Translations under genes and position numbers: made by a program | Shown: positions 17,248 through 23,322 of the stretch, one piece after another | Layout of the letters: the number at the start of each line of letters is the position of its first letter | Position numbering within the stretch: position 1 is the first letter of the stretch | Notes under the pieces: generated by a model | What the model saw: only the letters and a program-made list of their open reading frames with translations | What the model was told of the DNA's origin: nothing | Database searches by the model: none | From: a virus | Strand: one strand, 5' to 3' | DNA length: 29,683 bases | IMG/VR virus record: IMGVR_UViG_3300025098_000196 | Location: 1 to 29,683 of that record

Positions 17248-17602
17248 ATTACTAGAACCTCGACATAAATTCGGTAGGAAAGTAGAGCGAATGATTACGC
17301 AGTTCTTGGAAGACTTAGATCCGAACTATGTCGTCTATACAAGCTCCACGGAACTCGGGCCAATTGATCTTGTTGTTGTGAATATTGAAACAGGAAAATC
17401 GCTTTTTGTTGATTGTAAGGGAACCAAGAGTAAGGGAGATAGACGTCATATGCCTCCTAAAATCACTAATAGAGAAAAATGGAAACATCTTAATCGATGG
17501 TTTGTTTTAATGAATGAGCGAGATGAGATCCATATTCGCAGTCATAAATACCTAAAAAACCCCGACCGAATAATTAAAGAATTCAAAAACGCGCTAAAAT
17601 AA
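17243..17602 (+). CDS. PD-(D/E)XK-type nuclease-like protein
   Basis: The 119-residue protein has the core of a small PD-(D/E)XK nuclease. Helix 1 has Glu15 (GRKVERMITQFL), then TELGPIDLVV with Asp42, a strand, and SLFVDCKG with Asp57-Cys-Lys59. A second helix (NREKWKHLNRW, 76-86) follows. Asp replaces the more common Glu in the ExK half. This is the size of Holliday-junction resolvases, HNH-free restriction-like enzymes and VRR-NUC proteins; which one cannot be told. The likely start is the GTG at 17243, inside a pseudoknot stem and without a ribosome site. No in-frame ATG lies before Met17, after Glu15. Confidence 0.65.
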   Translation: MPLLEPRHKFGRKVERMITQFLEDLDPNYVVYTSSTELGPIDLVVVNIETGKSLFVDCKGTKSKGDRRHMPPKITNREKWKHLNRWFVLMNERDEIHIRSHKYLKNPDRIIKEFKNALK

Positions 17603-17616
17603 GTTATATTGTGCGT

Positions 17617-18165
17617 ATGGTAGCACTTAATGTTCTTCGTGGCGTAGCCTCTTTAGTTCCCGCTTTAGGGGGAGCGACGTATATGGGATCAGAAAAACCC
17701 GAAGGTATTGAAGATGTTTTTAAAGCCGTAACAGGAACCTCGGGTATATCTCGAGGACTCGAAGGCATTATGTCTTTAAAAGACAAAAAGTCTGGAAAAA
17801 TAATTCCGTTTCAAAAACAAGAAAAAGATGAAGAAGAAGATCCGAACAGAGCTCCCGATCCCGATAGTTTACCAGACATGGTAAATTTAGATGAAGAACG
17901 AGAAAAAGAAAAAAATAAAATTTCTATTTTTGCAGACTCTTACGATGGAAAGTTAATGGAGTCTGTTTTTAGATATGTAGTTAAAGCAGGAATTTATGAT
18001 ACACGAGACGCAATGTTAGGTGTTATGAACACACCTATGGAACAGTTAGAAGATGTTTTAAAAAAGGCAGATCCTTATTATTTGAAACCCGATAACATCA
18101 TGACTTTAGATGAGTTACAAAAAATTTATGACCGTGACACAAACGAAAAAATTATTAAAGATTAA
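17617..18165 (+). CDS. 182 aa acidic protein of unknown function, probably leaderless
   Basis: ATG 17617 is preferred. TTCAAA (17582-17587), a 17-base spacer and TATATT (17605-17610) would start the transcript on that ATG. A GTG at 17611 is the other candidate; neither has a ribosome site. The N-terminus is small and hydrophobic (NVLRGVASLVPALGGATYMG), then an acidic disordered middle (EKDEEEDPNRAPDPDSLPD, about 73-91) and a helical C-terminal domain. No family recognised; the layout resembles a phage structural or scaffold-like protein. It ends convergently with the - strand operon, overlapping by four bases. Confidence 0.55.
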   Translation: MVALNVLRGVASLVPALGGATYMGSEKPEGIEDVFKAVTGTSGISRGLEGIMSLKDKKSGKIIPFQKQEKDEEEDPNRAPDPDSLPDMVNLDEEREKEKNKISIFADSYDGKLMESVFRYVVKAGIYDTRDAMLGVMNTPMEQLEDVLKKADPYYLKPDNIMTLDELQKIYDRDTNEKIIKD

Positions 18166-18356
18166 TTCTCTTGCGACTTAATTAAATAATTCAGATACCA
18201 TTGCGCTTTCTTTAAGTCTTCAATGCCATTCTTTTTTCGCCACCGTGAAATGTATTTGACGACGTTACCTTCAAAGTAATCTAATTTGTATTCACGGATA
18301 AAATCCGCGACTTCTATTTTGCCACGGTAGTAATTGGGGTTAATCTTGTCCTTCAT
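18162..18356 (-). CDS. DUF3310 family protein
   Basis: The 64 residues match the DUF3310 family, common in phages of many hosts: INPNYYRGKIEVADFIREYK followed by LDYFEGNVVKYISRWRKK and GIEDLKKAQWYLNYLI. Its function is not established; it has been annotated as nucleotide-kinase-like. ATG 18356 has an AAAGGA site six bases before it and overlaps the upstream zinc-ribbon gene by 17 bases. It is the last gene of the - strand operon starting at 19044. Confidence 0.85.
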   Translation of the reverse strand: MKDKINPNYYRGKIEVADFIREYKLDYFEGNVVKYISRWRKKNGIEDLKKAQWYLNYLIKSQEN

Positions 18357-18501
18357 CTTTTTCCTTTGGATAATATACTTCAACGAAGCTCTCACATTTG
18401 GGACAACTTAAATTTGTCACGATCAGATACTCTTCACTCTCTTCGTCGATGTCGTGATCGCCGCCCCAAATTAATTCATGATTACAGTGCCAACAGTTCA
18501 T
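18340..18501 (-). CDS. 53 aa zinc-ribbon-like phage protein
   Basis: The protein begins MNCWHCNHELIWGGDHDID and contains a second CPKC pair (SCPKCESFVEVYYP). Two CxxC knuckles about 30 residues apart form a zinc ribbon, and this small family recurs in tailed phages of proteobacteria. Its role is unknown. ATG 18501 overlaps the preceding stop as ATGA, so it is coupled within the five-gene - strand operon. The gene is short but the motif pattern makes it convincing. Confidence 0.8.
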   Translation of the reverse strand: MNCWHCNHELIWGGDHDIDEESEEYLIVTNLSCPKCESFVEVYYPKEKDEGQD

Positions 18502-18689
18502 CCGCCGCCTTCCCACATCTCATGGCCCTCGTCGGGATTGTCATTTTTATTTTTCTTCGACTCAATCCATATCTGTTCATTGCGCCAAATGTATTGATAC
18601 TGTTCGCCGTACTTATTGACGAAATCTTTTTCTGTCATGGTCTTGGCATCTTCTTCCATGTCCATGAAAAACGCTTTTACTTTTCCCAT
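18498..18689 (-). CDS. 63 aa acidic small protein
   Basis: Unrecognised 63-residue protein with an acidic helical first half (FFMDMEEDAKTMTEKDFVNK) and an aromatic segment YGEQYQYIWRNEQIWIE, then a polar tail ending in EGGG. Its ATG shares a base with the stop of the upstream gene, and its stop forms ATGA with the zinc-ribbon gene start. It is real by operon context; function unknown. Confidence 0.6.
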   Translation of the reverse strand: MGKVKAFFMDMEEDAKTMTEKDFVNKYGEQYQYIWRNEQIWIESKKNKNDNPDEGHEMWEGGG

Positions 18690-18934
18690 TACGCACTCTT
18701 CCTTTCAAAATGATACTTTCGCGGTTTTGTTCCTTTTGATAAAAAATATTCATACGCTTCACCGATCCCTCGTCGTAGGGCCTCGGTGGATTGATCGTGC
18801 GCCGATCTTTTTTCGGCGGTGTCTCTAAGACCGTCGTCTTTGTATTGATGCAGAACGGTACTTAAATACTGTAACGTTTTATAATTTAATTTGATCTCGT
18901 ATTGTTTGCCATTTCTACCGTATCGATTATTCAT
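18689..18934 (-). CDS. 81 aa small protein
   Basis: The start at 18934 forms an ATGA overlap with the upstream stop and has a GGAAG site five bases away. A longer reading from 18946 has no such site. The product is basic and helical with YKTLQYLSTVLHQYKDDGLRD in the middle and many charged residues. No family recognised. Third-from-end in size, it is part of the coupled - strand operon. Confidence 0.6.
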   Translation of the reverse strand: MNNRYGRNGKQYEIKLNYKTLQYLSTVLHQYKDDGLRDTAEKRSAHDQSTEALRRGIGEAYEYFLSKGTKPRKYHFERKSA

Positions 18935-19044
18935 CGTTTCTTCCATTTTTTTATAATCATTTCATCTGTAGAGTCATCAAGGTAAATTACCCATCCCCCT
19001 ATTTCAACGTAACAACACTCGTCTGTTCTAATATCTATTTTCAT
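18931..19044 (-). CDS. 37 aa small protein, first gene of - strand operon
   Basis: ATG 19044 follows an AAAGGA site and a good promoter. The short product (MKIDIRTDECCYVEIGGWVI start) is beta-rich with a paired Cys and ends in a basic helix. An ATG a few bases upstream is followed at once by a stop codon. Coupling by ATGA to the next gene supports it as real. Confidence 0.55.
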   Translation of the reverse strand: MKIDIRTDECCYVEIGGWVIYLDDSTDEMIIKKWKKR

Positions 19045-19058
19045 TTCATGATCCTTTC

Positions 19059-19095
19059 TTAATGGGATTCTAACACACCAGTCGTGCAAAATCAA
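19059..19095 (-). promoter_or_regulatory. Promoter of - strand operon with operator half-site
   Basis: Read on the - strand: TTGATT (19095-19090), 17 bases, TAGAAT (19072-19067). ATCCCATTAA (19068-19059), the left half of the repeated operator, covers the expected transcript start near 19060. The ribosome site AAAGGA and ATG 19044 follow. Confidence 0.65.
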
Positions 19096-19103
19096 CAATG
19101 GAA

Positions 19104-19118
19104 CACGGATCACGGGTC
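19104..19118. repeat. 15-bp repeat CACGGATCACGGGTC, copy 1
   Basis: Identical to 20715-20729, and its core CGGATCACGG recurs at 21537-21546. Here it lies just upstream of the - strand promoter (19095-19067) and before the + strand gene at 19150. It contains a direct ACGG-ATC-ACGG repeat, as expected for a protein-binding site. Confidence 0.6.
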
Positions 19119-19149
19119 GGATAAAAATGTCACATGAAGGAGAACCATT

Positions 19150-19326
19150 ATGTTTAATTTAACCAAACGATCCATGAACCATTTCTTAAATTTTTTTAAG
19201 AACGATGACAAAGAAGATACAATCAAAGAATTCTGTCAGTCAGAATACAAGAAAGATTGGTATGCCGCTTACATGACATACAAGCAAGAAGGTAAATTTC
19301 CTAATTTTCACAGAAGAACTCTGTAA
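19150..19326 (+). CDS. 58 aa small phage protein
   Basis: Preceded by an AAGGAG site and encoding 58 residues. The first half is basic and Phe-rich, the second half, IKEFCQSEYKKDWYAAYMTY followed by KQEGKFPNFHRRTL, looks like a conserved helical motif. I recall similar ends in marine phage small proteins but cannot name a family. It diverges from the - strand operon and ends before a terminator region shared with the AIPR gene. Confidence 0.6.
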   Translation: MFNLTKRSMNHFLNFFKNDDKEDTIKEFCQSEYKKDWYAAYMTYKQEGKFPNFHRRTL

Positions 19327-19339
19327 TTACAGGGTATAA

Positions 19340-19410
19340 AGACACTAGGGGGCATATGAACACCCCCTCAGCGGTCTTAAAATAGGTTTTTTAAGCTATT
19401 TTTTTTATTT
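19340..19410. terminator. Bidirectional terminator region between convergent genes
   Basis: Two hairpins lie between the convergent stops at 19326 and 19391. The first pairs AAGAC and GGGGG on the left with CCCCC and GTCTT on the right. The second is AAAATAG (19379-19385) with CTATTTT (19396-19402), followed by a T-rich run, giving a good + strand terminator that overlaps the last codons of the AIPR gene. Confidence 0.6.
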
Positions 19411-20617
19411 TACTCTCAGATTGGTAGAATTCTCTTTCCAATAGGTTATACATTGTTTCCCATGTACTCGATACTTTACCTAGAGCATTGACGTCATTTA
19501 GTTCCTTATAGATCCTATCCATTTTAGAGAACATTTTTTCACTTACTTGAGTTGCGAAACTTAGAACGTCCGAAAATGGAATTCTCCATGTTATGTCTTG
19601 ACCTTCGTTCGCGCCTACAAAAACACGGAACGCGGCTAAGACGGGGAACAAGAATGCATCAGCAACATCGTGGCTGATAATAATATCTTGAGTTATTAGT
19701 TTGAACTCTTGATCATTACGCGCCGCTTTTACATAATTTGAGGATCTTCTATTTTTTAAGACCTCATTTGTATGAGCGTTTAAACGTAAGTGATCCATTA
19801 ACCTTACAATGTCGGGAAGAATATTTGCTAATGCATGATAATCTTCTTCTCTACTCATAAAAGATTTAACAACGGACGCCTTACTAGAATACGCTTTGTT
19901 CGGATGTTTATCAGAACCGTGAATATAGTGGTTCGCATTAAACATCGTCATTAGTTGTAATAGACGAGTAACTTCTATTTCGCCGTCACCGTATTGACGA
20001 TAACTAACTTTCTTCCCCCATTTTAAATGATCTAAAACATTTTTAATAAAATCAAATTTATTATCTAGTTCTAGTAAAGAAGTTTGAGTTACGCTTGCAT
20101 GGGTATTCAATCCTTCAGAAATACTTGGTATTGTTTTAGGATCTACTCCCACTCGCAATTCGACTTTAACATACTGATTGCGCGGCAGGTCTAAACCTTT
20201 CTCTTTCAATTCTTTGATTGCTCGAGAAAGAACGGTAAAAGTTGTTCCACCATTTAAGATACCATGACGTTTTAATTCGTCTTCATCTACGACAATATTT
20301 AAAACATTATCATTGAGTTCGTCGACATATTTGACGTTGATAATAATACCACTGTTCTTTAAATGAAATTCAGAAGACTCTGAAAAATATTCTTCTCGAA
20401 TATCTTTCATCACTGATTTATTTTTAGGTAAGTTTTCGTGATCACGAGGATTGGCGGGTTTAATCGGCATATCTTCTATTCTCGGTATGAGATTATTAAT
20501 GTCAAAAAAACAATTGTAGTAAGTGATTGTTTGAGATCCGTGTTTCTTTGGATTAAAGAATGGATCGGTCGTTTTGCGTACTATTTCGGCACGCACTTTA
20601 TAGTGTTTAAGAGCCAT
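19391..20617 (-). CDS. AIPR family protein (abortive infection phage resistance)
   Basis: The 408-residue protein fits the AIPR family. FHLKNSGIIIN (84-94) corresponds to the family's F-x-NNG-I core. HGILNGGTTFTVL (118-130) corresponds to the IVNGxQT motif, and LNTHASVTQTSLLELDNKF (170-188) to the N-rich segment before the second domain. AIPR proteins occur in bacterial defence islands and abortive infection systems; their biochemical activity is not settled. In a phage it may block superinfection by rivals. It has its own promoter with the TGYGACA box, an AAAGGA site, and a terminator, so it is controlled apart from its neighbours. Confidence 0.75.
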   Translation of the reverse strand: MALKHYKVRAEIVRKTTDPFFNPKKHGSQTITYYNCFFDINNLIPRIEDMPIKPANPRDHENLPKNKSVMKDIREEYFSESSEFHLKNSGIIINVKYVDELNDNVLNIVVDEDELKRHGILNGGTTFTVLSRAIKELKEKGLDLPRNQYVKVELRVGVDPKTIPSISEGLNTHASVTQTSLLELDNKFDFIKNVLDHLKWGKKVSYRQYGDGEIEVTRLLQLMTMFNANHYIHGSDKHPNKAYSSKASVVKSFMSREEDYHALANILPDIVRLMDHLRLNAHTNEVLKNRRSSNYVKAARNDQEFKLITQDIIISHDVADAFLFPVLAAFRVFVGANEGQDITWRIPFSDVLSFATQVSEKMFSKMDRIYKELNDVNALGKVSSTWETMYNLLEREFYQSESKIKKIA

Positions 20618-20670
20618 AGGGCTTCCTTTCTTTTATGTCTTAGCGCACTGCTAAAACGTTGATACACTGT

Positions 20671-20716
20671 TAATGTATAGACCCGCGCGATAATTTCAAT
20701 GGTTGAACTTGTCGCA
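20671..20716 (-). promoter_or_regulatory. AIPR promoter with upstream TGYGACA box
   Basis: On the - strand: box TGCGACAAGTTCAACCA (20716-20700) lies directly against TTGAAA (20699-20694), then TACATT at 16 bases (20677-20672). The spacer begins TTATC like the operator promoters but the rest of the operator is absent. A 50-base leader with a short TAGC/GCTA hairpin leads to the start codon. Confidence 0.55.
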
Positions 20717-20729
20717 CGGATCACGGGTC
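20715..20729. repeat. 15-bp repeat CACGGATCACGGGTC, copy 2
   Basis: Exact copy of 19104-19118. It overlaps by two bases the TGYGACA box of the AIPR promoter and reaches the stop codon of the upstream - strand gene. In both copies the element lies immediately upstream of a - strand promoter. Confidence 0.6.
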
Positions 20730-20886
20730 ATTTACTTAGATAATCGAACATGTTTATGACGATTGTCGGCTTTCCGTTCGATTTAGAGTAAAGCTCATTA
20801 ATTAACATCGCAATCTGGCCCAATTCGTTAAAGGTCAACGACTCTAGTTCGCTTGCAATATCGTGTTGTAAGGCTTTTTGTTTCAT
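20728..20886 (-). CDS. 52 aa small protein
   Basis: ATG 20886 forms an ATGA overlap with the upstream stop and has a GGAG site eight bases away, so the longer reading from 20916 is unlikely. The product is helical, MKQKALQHDIASELESLTFN onward, ending in a strand-like PTIVINMFDYLSK. Unrecognised; second gene of a two-gene operon from 21140. Confidence 0.55.
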   Translation of the reverse strand: MKQKALQHDIASELESLTFNELGQIAMLINELYSKSNGKPTIVINMFDYLSK

Positions 20887-21140
20887 TTCAATATCTCCTC
20901 GGGTTTGTAGCCACACTCATTGATATAATAACTATCGCAGATCTCATCTAAGTCCACGCCGTGTTTTTCTTTGGCGTATTCTAGTAGACCATGGTGCGAG
21001 TCAATCATCCGAAGAACACGATCTAATATTTTAATATGATCCTCGTCTTCGAGATGTTGTTTTACTTCTTCAATGTCTTTTTCCACCGCGTCTAATTTTT
21101 CGTACGCCGTGGAGAATCTTATAACGGCTTTTGTTTCCAT
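20883..21140 (-). CDS. 85 aa helical acidic protein
   Basis: Unrecognised 85-residue protein made of charged helices (TAYEKLDAVEKDIEEVKQHL, then RVLRMIDSHHGLLEYAKEKH), with two Cys near the end. An AAAGGA site lies nine bases before the ATG. It is driven by a composite promoter carrying both the TGYGNCA box and the full operator, so it should respond to the same regulators as the structured RNAs. Confidence 0.6.
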   Translation of the reverse strand: METKAVIRFSTAYEKLDAVEKDIEEVKQHLEDEDHIKILDRVLRMIDSHHGLLEYAKEKHGVDLDEICDSYYINECGYKPEEILK

Positions 21141-21164
21141 ACTGTATCCTTTCGTTAAAGTACC

Positions 21165-21209
21165 ATTATCTCATATTAATGGGATAAAGTATCGGTACAT
21201 TCTGACGCA
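21165..21209 (-). promoter_or_regulatory. Composite promoter/operator of the 21140 operon
   Basis: On the - strand: box TGCGTCA-GAA-TGTACCG (21209-21193), a weak -35 GATACT (21193-21188), 17 bases, then -10 GATAAT (21170-21165). The 24-bp operator ATTATCTCA-N6-TGGGATAAA (+ strand 21165-21188) fills the spacer and covers the -10 box. Confidence 0.65.
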
Positions 21210-21291
21210 GGCACGAAAATCTATTTTCCCTCCCGAGGTTGATAGATTTTCAGAATAAAGTTTTATTCCTATAAAACTTTACGGGGTTCTT

Positions 21292-21339
21292 CACACCATT
21301 GCACACCTTTACACATGTGAAGGGGTGTGTAGAGGTGTG
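21292..21339. repeat. 48-bp symmetric CACACC/GGTGTG array
   Basis: CACACC at 21292-21297 and 21302-21307, the palindrome CACATGTG at 21312-21319, then GGTGTG at 21324-21329 and 21334-21339. All are exactly mirrored about 21315.5 and spaced ten bases apart, one helical turn. A protein dimer or tetramer could bind one face of the DNA. As RNA the same sequence folds into a long hairpin. Confidence 0.65.
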
Positions 21340-21346
21340 TAGTGGG

Positions 21347-21392
21347 TGCGACCGTTTTGACCATTGACTTTGTCTCAAGAATGTGGGACTAT
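21347..21392 (+). promoter_or_regulatory. Composite promoter of the 21398 ncRNA
   Basis: Box TGCGACC-GTT-TTGACCA (21347-21363) abuts TTGACT (21364-21369). A 17-base spacer and GACTAT (21387-21392) follow. The spacer and -10 hold a diverged operator, TTGTCTCA-N6-TGGGACTAT, with the same geometry as the 23345 and 24327 sites. Confidence 0.6.
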
Positions 21393-21397
21393 GTACT

Positions 21398-21531
21398 TAT
21401 ATTGGTGGCTGGTCTGCTGAAAAATTATATGCAGAAACCAAGATGTAGCCAAAAGGACGCAAAGCCTCGGGAACCAGACTTGGACGCCAATATACCCCAA
21501 CGCTCTTCATTGTAATAATTAGAGCGTTGGG
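21398..21531 (+). ncRNA. Probable structured ncRNA with terminal hairpin
   Basis: The predicted transcript starts at about 21398-21399, at the first base of a 10-bp closing helix: TATATTGGTG (21398-21407) with CGCCAATATA (21485-21494). Inside are hairpin TCTGC/GCAGA (21413-21417 with 21431-21435) and two crossing helices, CTGG/CCAG (21409-21412 with 21474-21477) and CCAAG/CTTGG (21438-21442 with 21479-21483), which suggest a pseudoknot. GGACGCAAAGCC at 21455-21466 equals a conserved core string of c-di-GMP-I aptamers as I remember it, but the flanks do not fit. An 11-bp hairpin CCCAACGCTCT/AGAGCGTTGGG (21496-21531) then ends it, without a U run. No open reading frame is present, so this is probably a free-standing RNA. 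Confidence 0.6.
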
Positions 21532-21536
21532 TTACG

Positions 21537-21546
21537 CGGATCACGG
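21537..21546. repeat. Partial third copy of the CGGATCACGG repeat
   Basis: CGGATCACGG matches the core of the 15-bp repeat at 19104 and 20715, six bases after the ncRNA's terminal hairpin. Flanks differ. Confidence 0.45.
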
Positions 21547-21601
21547 TACATGGAACTTTTAAAAAGTTTTTTTAGAAATGAAAACCAAATTTATTTCAAA
21601 A

Positions 21602-21705
21602 ATGACGTAACTCACGTAACTTTTACAATAAGTCATTGAAAACACTACCTTTAATGGTTACTTTTTACCCTTTTTTAGACGTAACCATGACGTAACTCAC
21701 GTAAC
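21602..21705. repeat. ACGTAAC iteron cluster upstream of terS
   Basis: ATGACGTAACTCACGTAAC occurs twice exactly (21602-21620 and 21687-21705). ACGTAAC itself occurs five times (21605, 21614, 21679, 21690, 21699). An inverted GGTTAC lies at 21656. Within each long copy the units are nine bases apart. A tract of nearly pure A/T (21751-21794) follows. This is the look of an iteron origin with a melting region, or of a terminase pac/cos recognition site beside terS. Confidence 0.7.
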
Positions 21706-21833
21706 CTCACTCCCATACAATCCCATCTCTATCTGAGGTTTCTGTACTGAATTGAAAATATTATATATATATAGTGAATTTAAAATATATATAGGACTTT
21801 TGAAAAGGTTTAAAATAGTGTATAAAACTAAAA

Positions 21834-22334
21834 ATGCCTAGAAATAGATCAGGATTGTCGAATAGACAACAAGCTTTTGTAGATATCTTTTGTAAGTCTA
21901 ACGGTCGGTTAACTCCGACTGAATGTGCAAGAGAAGCGGGGTATTCTGGAAAGTCCGCTACCACCGCGGCCTGTAATTTAAGGAATCCAAGATATTATCC
22001 TAAGGTTGTGGAAGCAATTGAGACGAAGCAGAGAGAATATGCTGAAGCTTCTAAATTGGACGTGACAAAGCATATGAGAGAAATGGCACGGTTGAGAGAT
22101 ATGGCGGCTGAGAACGGTCAGTATGCCGCGGCTATAAATGCTGAGTATCGTAGAGGTCAAGCCGTTGGATTATATATTGATCGTAAAGAAGTAGTAACGG
22201 GAAGTTTAGATAAGATGTCTAGACCCGAACTCGAAGCTAAATTGAAAGAGCTCCGAGAAGGTCTAGTTGTCAATGGTGAGTACGAAGTTATTGAAGATAA
22301 TACAACAGAAGCAGAAATAATATCAGAGCGATAA
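21834..22334 (+). CDS. terS: Terminase small subunit
   Basis: The 166-residue protein starts LSNRQQAFVDIFCKSNGRLT and PTECAREAGYSG, the HTH DNA-binding region of Terminase_2-type small subunits (residues 8-55). A helical oligomerisation part follows (EAIETKQREYAEASKLDVTK and AAAINAEYRRGQAVGLYIDR), then an acidic tail that would contact the large subunit. It recognises phage DNA and starts packaging. TATAAA at 21821-21826 places the transcript start at the ATG, and no ribosome site is visible, so it may be leaderless. Unusually, the large subunit gene is 5.5 kb downstream with accessory genes between. The iteron cluster just upstream may be its target. Confidence 0.9.
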   Translation: MPRNRSGLSNRQQAFVDIFCKSNGRLTPTECAREAGYSGKSATTAACNLRNPRYYPKVVEAIETKQREYAEASKLDVTKHMREMARLRDMAAENGQYAAAINAEYRRGQAVGLYIDRKEVVTGSLDKMSRPELEAKLKELREGLVVNGEYEVIEDNTTEAEIISER

Positions 22335-22377
22335 TTCCCGCAAATCGAAATAAAAATATAAACATGAAAATCCTTTC

Positions 22378-22413
22378 TTGACAAAGGATATTATCTCATT
22401 ATAATGGGATGTC
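22378..22413 (+). promoter_or_regulatory. Strong promoter with operator over the -10 box
   Basis: TTGACA (22378-22383), 16 bases, TATAAT (22400-22405) is the best consensus promoter of the window. The operator ATTATCTCA-N6-TGGGATGTC (22390-22413) covers the -10 box and transcript start. ATCCTTT/AAAGGAT (22370-22389) forms a hairpin around the -35. Confidence 0.75.
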
Positions 22414-22427
22414 AAGAAAGTAATAAA

Positions 22428-22619
22428 ATGAAATCACGTAAACGTGTGATCGACTTAGATCACGAGTTGGATTTTCTCAATCGATTTACATGGAGATACC
22501 AACAACAAATTAAATCTTTCGAACAGTCTGAACGACTAGATAGATTTATGCAAAAGCGGTACAATTATTTGTACACCAAACGAGCCTTGGACAAACAGAG
22601 GTTCTTAATTAACTTTTAG
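22428..22619 (+). CDS. 63 aa basic small protein
   Basis: The start is ATG 22428. An in-frame ATG at 22404 lies within the -10 box and cannot be in the mRNA. The transcript start near 22412 leaves a short leader with an AAGAAAG ribosome site. The product is basic and aromatic (DHELDFLNRFTWRYQQQIKS), helical, and may bind nucleic acid. Not recognised; first gene of a four-gene operon. Confidence 0.6.
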   Translation: MKSRKRVIDLDHELDFLNRFTWRYQQQIKSFEQSERLDRFMQKRYNYLYTKRALDKQRFLINF

Positions 22620-22631
22620 AAGGGAGTTATC

Positions 22632-22796
22632 ATGATAAGTAAAGTAACAATACAAGAGGTAGGTAGGTTTGAGAAAACACGACAAAAAGCTTATGAAGAT
22701 TTGAGGCGTTTTAATATTAAACTTTTAGATAAGTTAGAAGAGAAAGGCTTTGATAAATATTCCTTTCCTTTTGTCATCACTGAAAGGTCAAGATAA
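22632..22796 (+). CDS. 54 aa small protein
   Basis: Preceded by an AAGGGAG site and coupled by TAATG to the next gene. The product is helical and basic (EVGRFEKTRQKAYEDLRRFN) with a hydrophobic end SFPFVITERSR. Function unknown. Clear ribosome site and tight packing support it. Confidence 0.6.
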   Translation: MISKVTIQEVGRFEKTRQKAYEDLRRFNIKLLDKLEEKGFDKYSFPFVITERSR

Positions 22797-23062
22797 TGGG
22801 TAGGGGCACGGCAAAAGACATTGTTGATAATAGTTATTCAATAGACGACTTACATAGAGCATTACATTTTCATTTGAATACAAACATGTACCCACCGTTA
22901 CCACAACCTGTACAAGATAACATCACAAAGTTGTTCCATAAATTCTGGACGTCAAGTTTTTCAGAGGAACGATTTATCAAGGTATGGGAAAGAACAGTAG
23001 GCAAGAGAGACGCATTACATAAATATTCATTTGACGAATTTTTAACAACAGAAAGATTATGA
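22796..23062 (+). CDS. 88 aa small protein
   Basis: Shares one base with the preceding stop. The 88 residues are mostly helical, with SIDDLHRALHFHLNTNMYPP and LFHKFWTSSFSEERFIKVWE, so compact and rich in His, Trp and Phe. No family recognised. Member of the operator-controlled operon from 22412. Confidence 0.6.
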   Translation: MGRGTAKDIVDNSYSIDDLHRALHFHLNTNMYPPLPQPVQDNITKLFHKFWTSSFSEERFIKVWERTVGKRDALHKYSFDEFLTTERL

Positions 23063-23075
23063 AGGGGGTGAATAA

Positions 23076-23321
23076 ATGTCGAAAGTAAATTCATATTATC
23101 AAGACGCAAAAGAAAATATGGAATACGATTTAGAACGCATTGAAGACTTTTTAAAGAAATGCATGATCTTTGGAGATCATAAAAGCATTAATGCAAATTC
23201 TCTAAATCACACCGACGTTCAATTTCTATGTTTTAATTTTGCTAAAGAAATTATTAATATGGCAAGAACAAAGCGTGAGGAATTAACTGAAGAGATCAAG
23301 TCTTTAACAAAAGAAGACTAG
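23076..23321 (+). CDS. 81 aa coiled-coil-like small protein
   Basis: An AAGGGGG site precedes the ATG. The product is all-helical: NMEYDLERIEDFLKKCMIFG, a short polar turn, then FLCFNFAKEIINMARTKREE. Function unknown. It ends immediately before the TGCGACA box of the next promoter, so it closes the operon. Confidence 0.6.
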   Translation: MSKVNSYYQDAKENMEYDLERIEDFLKKCMIFGDHKSINANSLNHTDVQFLCFNFAKEIINMARTKREELTEEIKSLTKED

Positions 23322-23322
23322 G

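Larger units (their letters stand above)
21141..21833. other. 693-base gene-free locus: control and possible origin/packaging region
   Basis: No credible gene lies here. In order it holds the composite promoter of the 21140 operon, a 9-bp inverted repeat AAAATCTAT/ATAGATTTT (21216-21224 with 21242-21250), and an 11-bp perfect hairpin TAAAGTTTTAT-tcct-ATAAAACTTTA (21256-21281). Next come a symmetric CACACC array, a promoter and a probable ncRNA with a closing hairpin. Last are the third CGGATCACGG copy, ACGTAAC iterons and an A+T-only tract before terS. The density of dyads and iterons next to an easily melted tract suggests an origin of replication or a terminase recognition site. Confidence 0.55.

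Noticed and set aside
18366-18828. + strand frames across the - strand operon
   Set aside because: The - strand has five coupled genes with DUF3310 and a zinc-ribbon protein; the + frames lack ribosome sites and conserved character.
21399-21494. c-di-GMP-I (GEMM) riboswitch based on GGACGCAAAGCC
   Set aside because: The preceding GCAAACC-type arm and the tetraloop-receptor hairpin are missing, and no gene follows directly; kept only as a possible diverged relative.
22404-22427. ATG 22404 as start of the 22428 gene
   Set aside because: It lies in the -10 box TATAAT, so it cannot be in the mRNA made from that promoter.
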